Assembly: GCF_047607725.1 (NCBI RefSeq)
Contig: NZ_JBLKSS010000075.1
Location: forward strand, 1-20,864
Origin: JBLKSS01 sp047607725
GTDB lineage: Bacteria; Pseudomonadota; Gammaproteobacteria; Enterobacterales; Enterobacteriaceae
Direction: 5' to 3'
DNA length: 20,864 bases
Below, piece after piece: positions 1-6,611 of this stretch. The translations under genes and the position numbers were made by a program. The notes below the pieces were generated by a model. It had not been told where the DNA came from and did no database searches. It saw only the letters and a program-made list of their open reading frames with translations. Each line of letters starts with the position of its first letter. Position 1 is the first letter of the stretch.

Positions 1-20
1 ATCATCGCCGGATTATCCAT
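1..20 (-). CDS. Putative transposase, first codons only (partial)
   Basis: An ATG at 20-18 on the minus strand begins MDNPAM and continues off the left edge. The identical start occurs in the inverted copy at the right edge. A purine stretch (AAGGGA) lies upstream but is farther from the ATG than a typical ribosome binding site, so the start is provisional. Calling it a transposase rests only on its position inside a repeated element. Confidence 0.35.
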
Positions 21-139
21 GATCTGACAGCCGTCCCTTATAGGATGCGGGTTCACTAGGCATCGTAGTGGAACATATTCTTACCGGGCCATACAACAAA
101 CCCACCAATAATTCAAGACGTCCTCCACGGGGCGCTTAC
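1..139 (-). mobile_element. 5' end of an insertion sequence, copy 1 (truncated by window edge)
   Basis: Positions 2-139 are the exact reverse complement of 20727-20864, with no mismatch over 138 bp. Identity stops abruptly at 139/140, which marks one end of a repeated element. Reading on the minus strand, the element starts with GTAAGCGCCCCGTGG and has a leader of about 119 nt. An ATG at 20-18 then opens a frame (MDNPAM...) that runs off the window. I interpret this as the 5' end of an IS with its transposase reading outward to the left. The family cannot be assigned from this fragment. A long untranslated leader would suit IS110-type elements, but that is only a hypothesis. The flank at 140 onward leads into the Old Yellow Enzyme gene. 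Confidence 0.75.
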
Positions 140-231
140 ACGATACCCCTGTCGGCCACCACTATTAGCGACGACCCGTGTCGGTTAAGGTAATCATCCC
201 GGCCGGCCATTTATCTTTGAGAGGCCCTCCA

Positions 232-1293
232 ATGAGTCAACTGTTTAGCCCTATCGCTCTGGGCAACCTGGAGCTGGAAAACCGTATCGTGATTGCGCCG
301 ATGTGCCAATATTCCGCCGATGAGGGGGAAGCGACCTCATGGCATACCGTGCATCTCGGGCATTTGGCGCTGTCGGGCGCCGCGCTTTTAATCCTTGAGG
401 CCACTGCGGTCAATCCGGTCGGGCACATCTCCCCGCAGGATCTGGGATTATGGGACGATCGGACAGAGCAAGCCCTGGCGGTGGTAGTCGATACGGTAAA
501 AAAGCATTCCCCGATTGCGCTGGGGATCCAACTGGCCCATGCCGGGCGTAAAGCGTCCACCCAACCGCCCTGGTCCGGCGGAGGAGCTATTGCTGCCGAA
601 AAGGGCGGCTGGGAAACGGTCGCGCCGTCGGCGCTCGCCTATGACGACGCTTCCCCCGCGCCACGCGCGCTAAGTCTCGACGAGATAGCGGCGCTCATAG
701 ACGATTTCGTCACCGCGGCCAGACGCGCGCAGCGTATCGGTTTTAATCTCATTGAACTGCACGCCGCCCACGGCTATCTGCTGCATCAGTTTTTATCGCC
801 GTTGACGAATCAGCGCGAGGATCGCTACGGCGGCAGCCTGGAAAACCGCATGCGCCTGACGCTTGAGGTGTTTCAGGCCTTGCGTCAGGCGCTACCGTTA
901 ACCATGGCGGTAGGCGTGCACATTTCCGCCTCCGACTGGGTTGACGGCGGCTGGGACGAGGCGCAATCCGGGGCGCTCGGCCAGGCGCTGAAAGCGGCCG
1001 GCTGCGATTATATTCACGTTTCCAGCGGCGGCCCCGGCTATCAGGTACCGTTCGCCAGGCGCATCCGCCAGGAAACCGGTCTCACGACCTTCGCGGTCGG
1101 CATGATTACCGAACCGGAGCAGGCGATTATCGCCAACGGCGACGCTGATGCAATCGCGTTGGCCCGCGGCGCGTTATACGATCCCCGCTGGCCCTGGCAT
1201 GCGGCCGCCAAACTCGGCGCGCAGGTACAAGGGCAGAAGCAATATTGGCGCTGTGAACCTCATGAAGTGAAGGGGCTATTTCGCCGGACGTAG
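232..1293 (+). CDS. Old Yellow Enzyme family NADH:flavin oxidoreductase (YqjM/NamA-like)
   Basis: A 353-residue FMN-dependent ene-reductase, expected to reduce activated C=C bonds with NAD(P)H in the cytoplasm. It is of the YqjM class: the N-terminus has the CQY motif (C25, Y27) that tunes the flavin, the substrate-binding pair is H177/H180 in HAAHGYL, and it continues LSPLTNQREDRYGG. The C-terminal half has the expected SSGGPGYQVPFA and VGMITEP segments. The start at 232 is chosen over a longer in-frame start at 178 because GAGAGG lies just upstream and family homology begins at MSQLF. Oddity: residue 230, in VGVHISASDW, is His where family members have the Arg that contacts the flavin; CGC to CAC would be a single transition. 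The gene may therefore be impaired although its frame is open. It lies about 90 bp from the left IS end and is not part of the E. coli lpxL neighbourhood. Confidence 0.9.
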   Translation: MSQLFSPIALGNLELENRIVIAPMCQYSADEGEATSWHTVHLGHLALSGAALLILEATAVNPVGHISPQDLGLWDDRTEQALAVVVDTVKKHSPIALGIQLAHAGRKASTQPPWSGGGAIAAEKGGWETVAPSALAYDDASPAPRALSLDEIAALIDDFVTAARRAQRIGFNLIELHAAHGYLLHQFLSPLTNQREDRYGGSLENRMRLTLEVFQALRQALPLTMAVGVHISASDWVDGGWDEAQSGALGQALKAAGCDYIHVSSGGPGYQVPFARRIRQETGLTTFAVGMITEPEQAIIANGDADAIALARGALYDPRWPWHAAAKLGAQVQGQKQYWRCEPHEVKGLFRRT

Positions 1294-1317
1294 CGTTATT
1301 CACCGCTTATTGCACAA

Positions 1318-1362
1318 AAAGCGCGCGCCAATAGTCCGATAATGCCCCGGGCGCGACGCTTT
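1318..1362 (+). terminator. Possible terminator after the Old Yellow Enzyme gene
   Basis: AAAGCGCGCGCC at 1318-1329 pairs with GGCGCG-A-CGCTTT at 1350-1362, giving a 12-bp stem with one bulged A and a 20-nt loop. It lies 25 bp after the stop codon. The T run is short (TTTATT), so efficiency is uncertain. Confidence 0.4.
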
Positions 1363-1457
1363 ATTCCACCGCGGCAAAAAAAATGCCAAAATATTGCAAG
1401 GTATTAACGGTACGAATGAAATACGGGCTGTCCCGTAACGTTCACACTTGAGACGCT

Positions 1458-2381
1458 ATGACCACACTTCCTGTTTTTAATCGTTCATTGCTGCATCCGC
1501 GTTATTGGCTAACCTGGCTGGGTATTAGCGCGCTCTATCTGCTGGTGCTACTGCCTTATCCGCTGCTTTATACCTTGGGGACCCGCCTGGGGCGGCTCGC
1601 GATGCGTTTTATGCGCCATAGAGAGGCCATTGCGCGCCGGAATTTGCAATTGTGTTTTCCCGCTATGCCGGAACCGGAGCGCGAAGCGCTGCTGCGGCAA
1701 AATTTTGAGTCGGTCGGCATGGGGCTTATCGAAACCGGCATCGCCTGGTTTTGGCCTGATTGGCGCATTAAACGCTGGGTCACCGTCAGCGGCCTGGAAC
1801 ATATCGCCAACGCGCGTACGGAAAACAAAGGGGTGCTGCTTATCGGCATTCATTTTCTCACCCTTGAGCTGGGCGCGCGAATTTTCGGCATGTATAATCC
1901 CGGCATCGGCGTTTATCGCCCCAACGACAACCCGCTGCTTGACTGGCTACAGACCTGGGGACGTTTGCGGTCCAATAAATCCATGCTGGACCGCTCCGAT
2001 ATCAAAGGCATGATCCGCGCGCTGAAAAACGGCGATATTATCTGGTACGCGCCGGATCACGATTATGGGCCGAAAAGCAGCGTATTCGCGCCGCTGTTCG
2101 CCGTCCCCGAGGCCGCGACGACCGCCGGCACCTATCTGTTGGCCAAAATGGCCAAGCCGGCGGTGATCCCCTTCATGCCGCGCCGCCTGCCGCAGGGGCG
2201 CGGTTACGAGCTGCTGATTCTGCCTGATGAACGCGACATGCCGCTCGATAGTGATATCGCCACCGCCAGCTATATGAATAAGGTGGTGGAACAGGCGATT
2301 CTGCGGGCGCCGGACCAATACATGTGGCTGCACCGCCGCTTCAAAACCCGCCCGCCCGGCGCGCCTTCACTGTACCGCTAA
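1458..2381 (+). CDS. lpxL: Lipid A biosynthesis lauroyl acyltransferase
   Basis: A 307-residue inner-membrane acyltransferase (LpxL/HtrB family). It transfers a lauroyl group from acyl-ACP to Kdo2-lipid IVA during lipid A assembly. A hydrophobic anchor is visible at about residues 18-42 (LGISALYLLVLLPYPLLY). The catalytic HX4E motif is H132-FLTL-E137, at the same numbering as E. coli LpxL, followed by GVYRPNDNPLLDW and APDHDYGPK. The length is close to E. coli LpxL and the reading frame shows no lesion. The paralogue LpxP is similar in sequence; the choice of LpxL rests on the adjacent mdtG, which matches the E. coli gene order. It appears to be one of the intact envelope genes in an otherwise decaying region, consistent with continued need for lipid A. 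No strong Shine-Dalgarno is seen; GAGACGCT precedes the ATG. Confidence 0.93.
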   Translation: MTTLPVFNRSLLHPRYWLTWLGISALYLLVLLPYPLLYTLGTRLGRLAMRFMRHREAIARRNLQLCFPAMPEPEREALLRQNFESVGMGLIETGIAWFWPDWRIKRWVTVSGLEHIANARTENKGVLLIGIHFLTLELGARIFGMYNPGIGVYRPNDNPLLDWLQTWGRLRSNKSMLDRSDIKGMIRALKNGDIIWYAPDHDYGPKSSVFAPLFAVPEAATTAGTYLLAKMAKPAVIPFMPRRLPQGRGYELLILPDERDMPLDSDIATASYMNKVVEQAILRAPDQYMWLHRRFKTRPPGAPSLYR

Positions 2382-2560
2382 TGCCTTGCGCGTCAGCGTC
2401 CGCCGGCGCGGTGATTGCAAAAGGCCGCGCAAAAACGACCGGTGAAATTGCCCCAGCCCCCCTTTCGGCGCATACTGTGCCTCTGACTTAATCTCCCCCG
2501 GTGAGAGCGTTTCCAGCCCTGTTGTGTTGTCGACCGCCGTAATTACGTAATCAGGACGTC

Positions 2561-3778
2561 ATGACGCCGGAACCGATCCTCATCAATTGGAAACTCAATC
2601 TTTTTGTGACCTGGATAGGCTGCTTTCTCACCGGTGCCGCCTTCAGTCTGGTCATGCCGTTCCTGCCGCTCTACGTTGAGCTGTTGGGGGTTTCCTCGCC
2701 CGAAAAACTGAATTTTTGGTCCGCCGCGGTATTTAGCATCACGTTTCTGTTTTTCGCCATCGCGTCGCCGATATGGGGCGGTCTTGCCGATCGGAAAGGC
2801 CGCAAAGTCATGTTGCTACGCTCGGCGCTGGGCATGGCCATTGTCATGATGCTCATGGGCCTAGTGCAGAACGTCTGGCAGTTTCTAGTCTTGCGCGCGC
2901 TGCTTGGCGGTTTCGTGCCTAACGCCAACACGCTTATCGCCACCCAGGTGCCGCGCAACAAGAGCGGCTGGGCGCTGGGCACGCTTTCCACCGGCGCGGT
3001 AAGCGGCGCGCTGATTGGCCCGCTGATAGAGGGGCTGCTGGCGGATCTCTACGGTTTACGGCTGGTCTTCTTCATTACCGCGCTGGTGCTGTTCATCTGC
3101 TTTATCACCACCGTGCTGTTCGTGCAGGAGCGTTTTACCCCCGTGCAGAAAAAAGATATGCTCTCTGGGCGTCAGGTGCTGGCCTCGCTGAAAAATCCCC
3201 GCCTGGTGCTGAGTCTGTTTGTCACTACGCTCATCATCCAGGTCGCCACCAGCTCTATCGCGCCCATACTGACGCTGTATGTCCGTGAACTGGCGGGTCA
3301 TTCGCAAAACCTGGCGTTTATCAGCGGCATGATTGCCGCCGTGCCCGGCATGGCGGCGCTGTTGAGCGCGCCGCGCCTGGGCAAGCTCGGCGATTAGGTC
3401 GGGCCCGAGCGCATCTTGATTAGCATGATGGCGTTGTCGGTGCTGCTGCTGATCCCCATGTCATTCGTTCAGGCGCCCTGGCAGTTGGGCGTCCTGCGCT
3501 TTCTGTTGGGCGCCACCGACGGCGCGCTGCTGCCGGCGGTGCAAACCCTGTTGATTTATAACTCCTCCAGCCAGGTCGCGGGCCGCATTTTCAGCTATAA
3601 CCAATCATTTCGCGATGTGGGCAACGTCAGCGGGCCGCTCCTCGGCGCCTTTGTTTCGGCCAGCTATGGTTTCCGGGCGGTCTTTTTTGTGACGGCGCTG
3701 GTGGTGATGGTCAACGTGGTGTATTCCTGGTGGAGCCTGCAGCGCAGCGCGGCACGCATCAGGCTCCCTAATGAGTGA
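2561..3778 (+). pseudogene. mdtG: MdtG major facilitator efflux transporter, interrupted by one in-frame amber codon
   Basis: The sequence reads as a 12-TM major facilitator drug:H+ antiporter, colinear with E. coli MdtG. It includes WGGLADRKGRKVMLLRSALG (loop 2-3 MFS motif) and, near the C-terminus, GRIFSYNQSFRDVGNV. Codon 279 (3395-3397) is TAG, in LGKLGD-stop-VGPERIL, where E. coli has Arg in GDRIGPE. The frame continues after the TAG without any shift to a UGA at 3776-3778, for 406 codons including the amber and final stop; E. coli MdtG is about 408 residues. The lesion is therefore a single nonsense codon, which would leave about the first 70% of the protein. It sits after lpxL and before msyB as in E. 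coli, although an extra gene has been inserted downstream. Readthrough or suppression could restore it but there is no evidence for that. Confidence 0.9.
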
Positions 3779-3894
3779 TGCAAAAAAGTGCGGCGCGCTA
3801 ACGCCGCCGCCAAAATCGACCGTCGTAGGGGGGGGGTGACGGCCGTCTACTACCGGGACGCCCGCCACAGGGGCGCCCTGAAAACCACGTTTTC

Positions 3895-4314
3895 TTAGGG
3901 CTGAGGCGCGCTTTGCCCGGGCCTGGGCGCGGGTTTTCCACCCCGCTCCTCTCCTGCACCCGGTTTATGATCCGGTATCGCCACCACGGCCACCCGTACC
4001 TGGTAATGTACGCCGTTCGCCGCCGGCGGCAGAATGCTGTTCAGTTTCTGCAGGCTTTCCGTCGGATTATCGCTGGCCATTGAGGCGCAAAACAGTTCAA
4101 CGCCGCGGCAAAAGCCTTCACCATGACCGCCCGGGCCGCCGTGCGCCCACGGGAACGGAGGCAGCGGCATCCCCAGCGTGGGCTGGCCGTATTGCGCACC
4201 TGGAGGTGGTGGCGTATTGCCGGCGCCGGCGGGGGCCGCCGCCAGCGCGCCGAGGCTCGCCGCACCGGCGGTGGTCATCAGGGCAATGGCCAGTAAGGTA
4301 TTGCGCTTCATCAT
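3895..4314 (-). CDS. Small exported Pro/Gly-rich protein of unknown function
   Basis: A 139-residue protein that I do not recognise. It starts with a clear Sec signal peptide (MMKRNTLLAIALMTTAGAAS), with likely cleavage around residues 25-30 in the ALAAAPAGAG stretch. A Pro-rich linker (TPPPPG), a His/Gly-rich patch (HGGPGGHGEG) and two close cysteines (FCRGVELFC) follow. The middle segment (NPTESLQKLNSILPP) looks folded, and the C-terminus is Pro-rich again (KPAPRPGQSAPQP). The start is supported by GAGGAG six bases before the first of two tandem ATGs. It runs opposite to its neighbours mdtG and msyB and has no counterpart at this place in E. coli K-12. It is probably periplasmic; the cysteine pair could form a disulfide. 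Confidence 0.7.
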   Translation of the reverse strand: MMKRNTLLAIALMTTAGAASLGALAAAPAGAGNTPPPPGAQYGQPTLGMPLPPFPWAHGGPGGHGEGFCRGVELFCASMASDNPTESLQKLNSILPPAANGVHYQVRVAVVAIPDHKPGAGEERGGKPAPRPGQSAPQP

Positions 4315-4626
4315 GTTTTTCTCCTCTAGGTCGGGTTTACCCCTTCACTTTAGCGATTCCCAATCGCCCCGTGTAGACCTTTGCGAAACCTTTACCCCTT
4401 GCCGTAATCTTCTTTGCAAAATTCCGTCGTCGGAAACATTCACGGGGTAATCAGCCGGTTATCGGCCGACTCACCCGCGGTCACGCCGTCCGGGGCCTGT
4501 TTTTCTTCTGCTATCTACTGTTTAGCGGGCGGCACTTGCAACTTTGGCCAGAGCGACAACAATTACTTCTACGCCCGTTATCGGCGTGACGACCTCTGCC
4601 CCCCTCATCAGCACAGGAGAGTAACA
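4315..4626. other. Divergent intergenic region between the exported protein gene and msyB
   Basis: About 310 bp without a supportable gene. It must hold promoters for both flanking genes. The msyB frame stays open upstream to 4414, but that extension lacks homology and has no ribosome site. I see no clear operator or strong consensus promoter. Confidence 0.5.
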
Positions 4627-5007
4627 ATGAGCATGTATGCAACTCTGGAAGAAGCGATCGATATCGCCCGCGAGGAGTTTCTGGAAGCGTCAGCCGACAG
4701 CAGCAAAGAGGATGAAACCCCGTCAGTGCAACAATTCAGCCTGCAGAAATATGTCCTGCAGGACGGAGAGATCATGTGGGAAGCCGAATTTCAAGCGGAA
4801 GAAAATGACGCCACCGAGACGATGTCGTTTCGCACCGGTGAAGCCGCACAGGCGATTTTCGATGGTGATTACGATGAAACCGAACTGCGCCTGGAGTGGC
4901 AGGAGGAAAATACGCTGCACGAGTGGGACGAGGGCGAATACCAATATGAACCGCCGCTCGATACCGAAGAGGGTAAAATCGCTTCCGATGAGTGGGACGC
5001 GATGTAA
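4627..5007 (+). CDS. msyB: Acidic protein MsyB
   Basis: A 126-residue, very acidic cytoplasmic protein that matches E. coli MsyB (124 residues) along its whole length. It starts MSMYATLEEAIDIAREEF, has a central QKYVLQDGEIMWEAEF, and ends in EWQEENTLHEWDEGE followed by PPLDTEEG and DEWDAM. MsyB was found in E. coli as a multicopy suppressor of secY/secA defects; the mechanism is unclear. The start at 4627 is fixed by AGGAG at 4615-4619 with 7-nt spacing and by homology, rather than the longer open frame from 4414. It keeps the E. coli order lpxL-mdtG-msyB and converges with yceK. No lesion is visible. Confidence 0.93.
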   Translation: MSMYATLEEAIDIAREEFLEASADSSKEDETPSVQQFSLQKYVLQDGEIMWEAEFQAEENDATETMSFRTGEAAQAIFDGDYDETELRLEWQEENTLHEWDEGEYQYEPPLDTEEGKIASDEWDAM

Positions 5008-5042
5008 TGCCCCGCCCACCTCGCGTCACAACGCCGCGCTAA

Positions 5043-5072
5043 CGCCGTCGTTGCCATTGTGCCACGACGGCG
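5043..5072. terminator. Hairpin between convergent msyB and yceK
   Basis: CGCCGTCGT at 5043-5051 and ACGACGGCG at 5064-5072 form a perfect 9-bp stem with a 12-nt loop. It lies midway between the two convergent stop codons, the expected place for a bidirectional terminator. No U-tract follows on either strand, so Rho-independent activity is doubtful. Confidence 0.35.
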
Positions 5073-5092
5073 GGAACGGCCGAGCCGGCGGT

Positions 5093-5323
5093 TTAATCGT
5101 ATGGGCCATGGCGCCAATCCACCGGCAGCAGTAGTGTGTCCACCACCATAGACAGGGGTAAGTCAATAATGGTGAGGTATTTCCACGCCGAGTCGCGCAG
5201 ATCCCACTGCACCCCCGGATAAAATTGATTGCCGTGCCCTTGGCCGGGCACCGTGCAGCTGATGCTGCCGCCGCCGCCGGTAAGCAACAGCAGCGCGGCA
5301 AACACCAGACAAAATCGTCCCAT
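5093..5323 (-). CDS. yceK: YceK family protein with a mutated lipobox
   Basis: A 76-residue protein colinear with E. coli YceK (75 residues), a predicted outer-membrane lipoprotein of unknown function. The conserved core is VPGQGHGNQFYPGVQWDLRD, followed by SAWKYLTIIDLPLS and DTLLLPVDWRHGPY. The start MGRFCLVFAALLLL gives a hydrophobic signal. In E. coli this leads into LLSGC with the lipidated Cys; here a gapless alignment reads LLTGGGGSIS, so the lipobox Cys is Gly. TGC to GGC is one change, within a run of four GGC codons. A Cys occurs six residues later but not in a lipobox. The product would probably not be lipidated and may stay membrane-anchored or be cleaved by signal peptidase I. It lies downstream of opgH on the same strand as in E. 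coli, with an unknown gene between. Confidence 0.8.
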   Translation of the reverse strand: MGRFCLVFAALLLLTGGGGSISCTVPGQGHGNQFYPGVQWDLRDSAWKYLTIIDLPLSMVVDTLLLPVDWRHGPYD

Positions 5324-5411
5324 AGTGGCTTTTATTACCTGATTGAAAACAGCGGTCTTATGTCCGCTCCTTGGAGAACGATCGTGCCGACAGCATGCCG
5401 GCACGTGCAGG

Positions 5412-6053
5412 TTATCGGTCTGCCGCGACCGGCTGCGTCACTTGCGCGTCATTACCGCGCTGGGTGTGGAAATACGACAGGATCCCCAGCAGGCAAAGCG
5501 TGTAGCCAAACAGCTCAGTCCCTTCTTCCACGGCGCTTTTGACGGTACGGATGAAATCATCCGCCAGCAGGGTGTGCCATAGCGTGCCCATACCCATCAA
5601 ACGGGCGAACAGCAGCACCGTCAACAGACCGGCACTCAGCATACCGTAGCTGGGGTGTTTAAAAAAGCCCACCAGCCCGGCCAAGGTACGTTGCGGCGCG
5701 CGGCCGGCATAGATAAGCGCCGCCAGCGTGACCACCAGCGCGAACCACAGCCAGCTGCCGTGGCGGATGATATCAAACGCAAAATCCATCTCGCGGATCA
5801 GCATACACAGAAAAAAGCCGCCGATCAGCACACTGCTGTGGCGCAAGGCGGGATTACGCAATAACAGGCCGTGGATCACGACAATGACCAGTAAAATCAG
5901 CTCCTGCGCGATTTCCGTCAGCGAAAATTCATGTTCCCCATTATGAAATCCATTAATATCGATAAACAATAATGAAGTCAGCAGCGCGATGACCGCGGCA
6001 CAAACCAGAAATACACCCAATTTTTTTACGACAAACAGCCAATCACTCTGCAT
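5412..6053 (-). CDS. Polytopic inner-membrane protein of unknown function
   Basis: A 213-residue protein that I do not recognise. Hydrophobic stretches at about residues 8-31, 47-64, 72-86, 100-116, 135-152 and 180-195 suggest six membrane segments. Between the last two is a soluble stretch with a conserved-looking acidic motif (VKSAVEEGTELFGY, residues 171-184), and another acidic site sits in MLIREMDFAFD (84-94). The start at 6053 has TGAGGA just upstream. It lies between yceK and opgH on the same strand, where E. coli has nothing, so it is an insertion or a lineage-specific gene. The frame is intact and the composition resembles its neighbours. Confidence 0.7.
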   Translation of the reverse strand: MQSDWLFVVKKLGVFLVCAAVIALLTSLLFIDINGFHNGEHEFSLTEIAQELILLVIVVIHGLLLRNPALRHSSVLIGGFFLCMLIREMDFAFDIIRHGSWLWFALVVTLAALIYAGRAPQRTLAGLVGFFKHPSYGMLSAGLLTVLLFARLMGMGTLWHTLLADDFIRTVKSAVEEGTELFGYTLCLLGILSYFHTQRGNDAQVTQPVAADR

Positions 6054-6541
6054 GGTATCCTCATACCCTGAATTTTGATCAGGATTTTAACGGCCAACAC
6101 CGGCCGCCAAGTTACAATAAATGCTGCCAATCCATGATCTGGCTCCTTATTTGGAACAAAATGGTTTATTTGTGGTCTGGCGTCACCTCAAACCACTTAC
6201 GCCTGCGCTTTTACGCGGGAGTAAATGACGCCACGCATTGCGGCGCAAAAATAAGATGCGCGCCTCGTCGCCTACGCCCTTGCGCAGGGATAATGGCCGC
6301 GCAGATGGCCCTGAGCATATTCGGCGGCCGTTACCCGCCATCTACAACAGCAAAAAGCGTTAATTATCTCTCTAATTATATCCTATCCATGCGGCATCTC
6401 CGCCTGGCCTGAAGAGGGGAGAAGCCGCGGCGTGACCTTTTCCGACCTTACCTGACCCTGGCGACGGAGAAGGAAATGTTCCGTTTCCCTTTCTGACTGA
6501 ATTACCGCGCTAATGGCATAAACGGGAAGCCGCTTTCGTGC
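6054..6541. other. Gene-poor region between the membrane protein gene and opgH
   Basis: Nearly 490 bp without a gene I can support. The open frame at 6134-6412 on the plus strand has no ribosome site, no recognisable similarity and an unconvincing composition. The stretch near 6150-6170 and 6355-6390 is locally AT-rich and could contain the promoter of the 5412-6053 gene, but no clear -35/-10 pair stands out. Confidence 0.4.
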
Positions 6542-6577
6542 AAAAAAACCCCGGCCGCGGGTAAACGGCCGGGTTTT
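6542..6577 (-). terminator. Rho-independent terminator of opgH
   Basis: On the minus strand AAAACCCGGCCG pairs with CGGCCGGGGTTTT around the loop TTTACCCG, with one bulged base, and a run of seven T follows. It lies about 35 bp beyond the opgH stop codon and would end the opgGH transcript. The A-rich opposite side could let it work in both directions. Confidence 0.75.
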
Positions 6578-6611
6578 GATTAGGTAGGGTCAGTTGCGGT
6601 TGAGTGAGCGT

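Noticed and set aside
6134..6412. 92-codon plus-strand frame upstream of the membrane protein gene
   Set aside because: No ribosome site, no homology and mixed composition.
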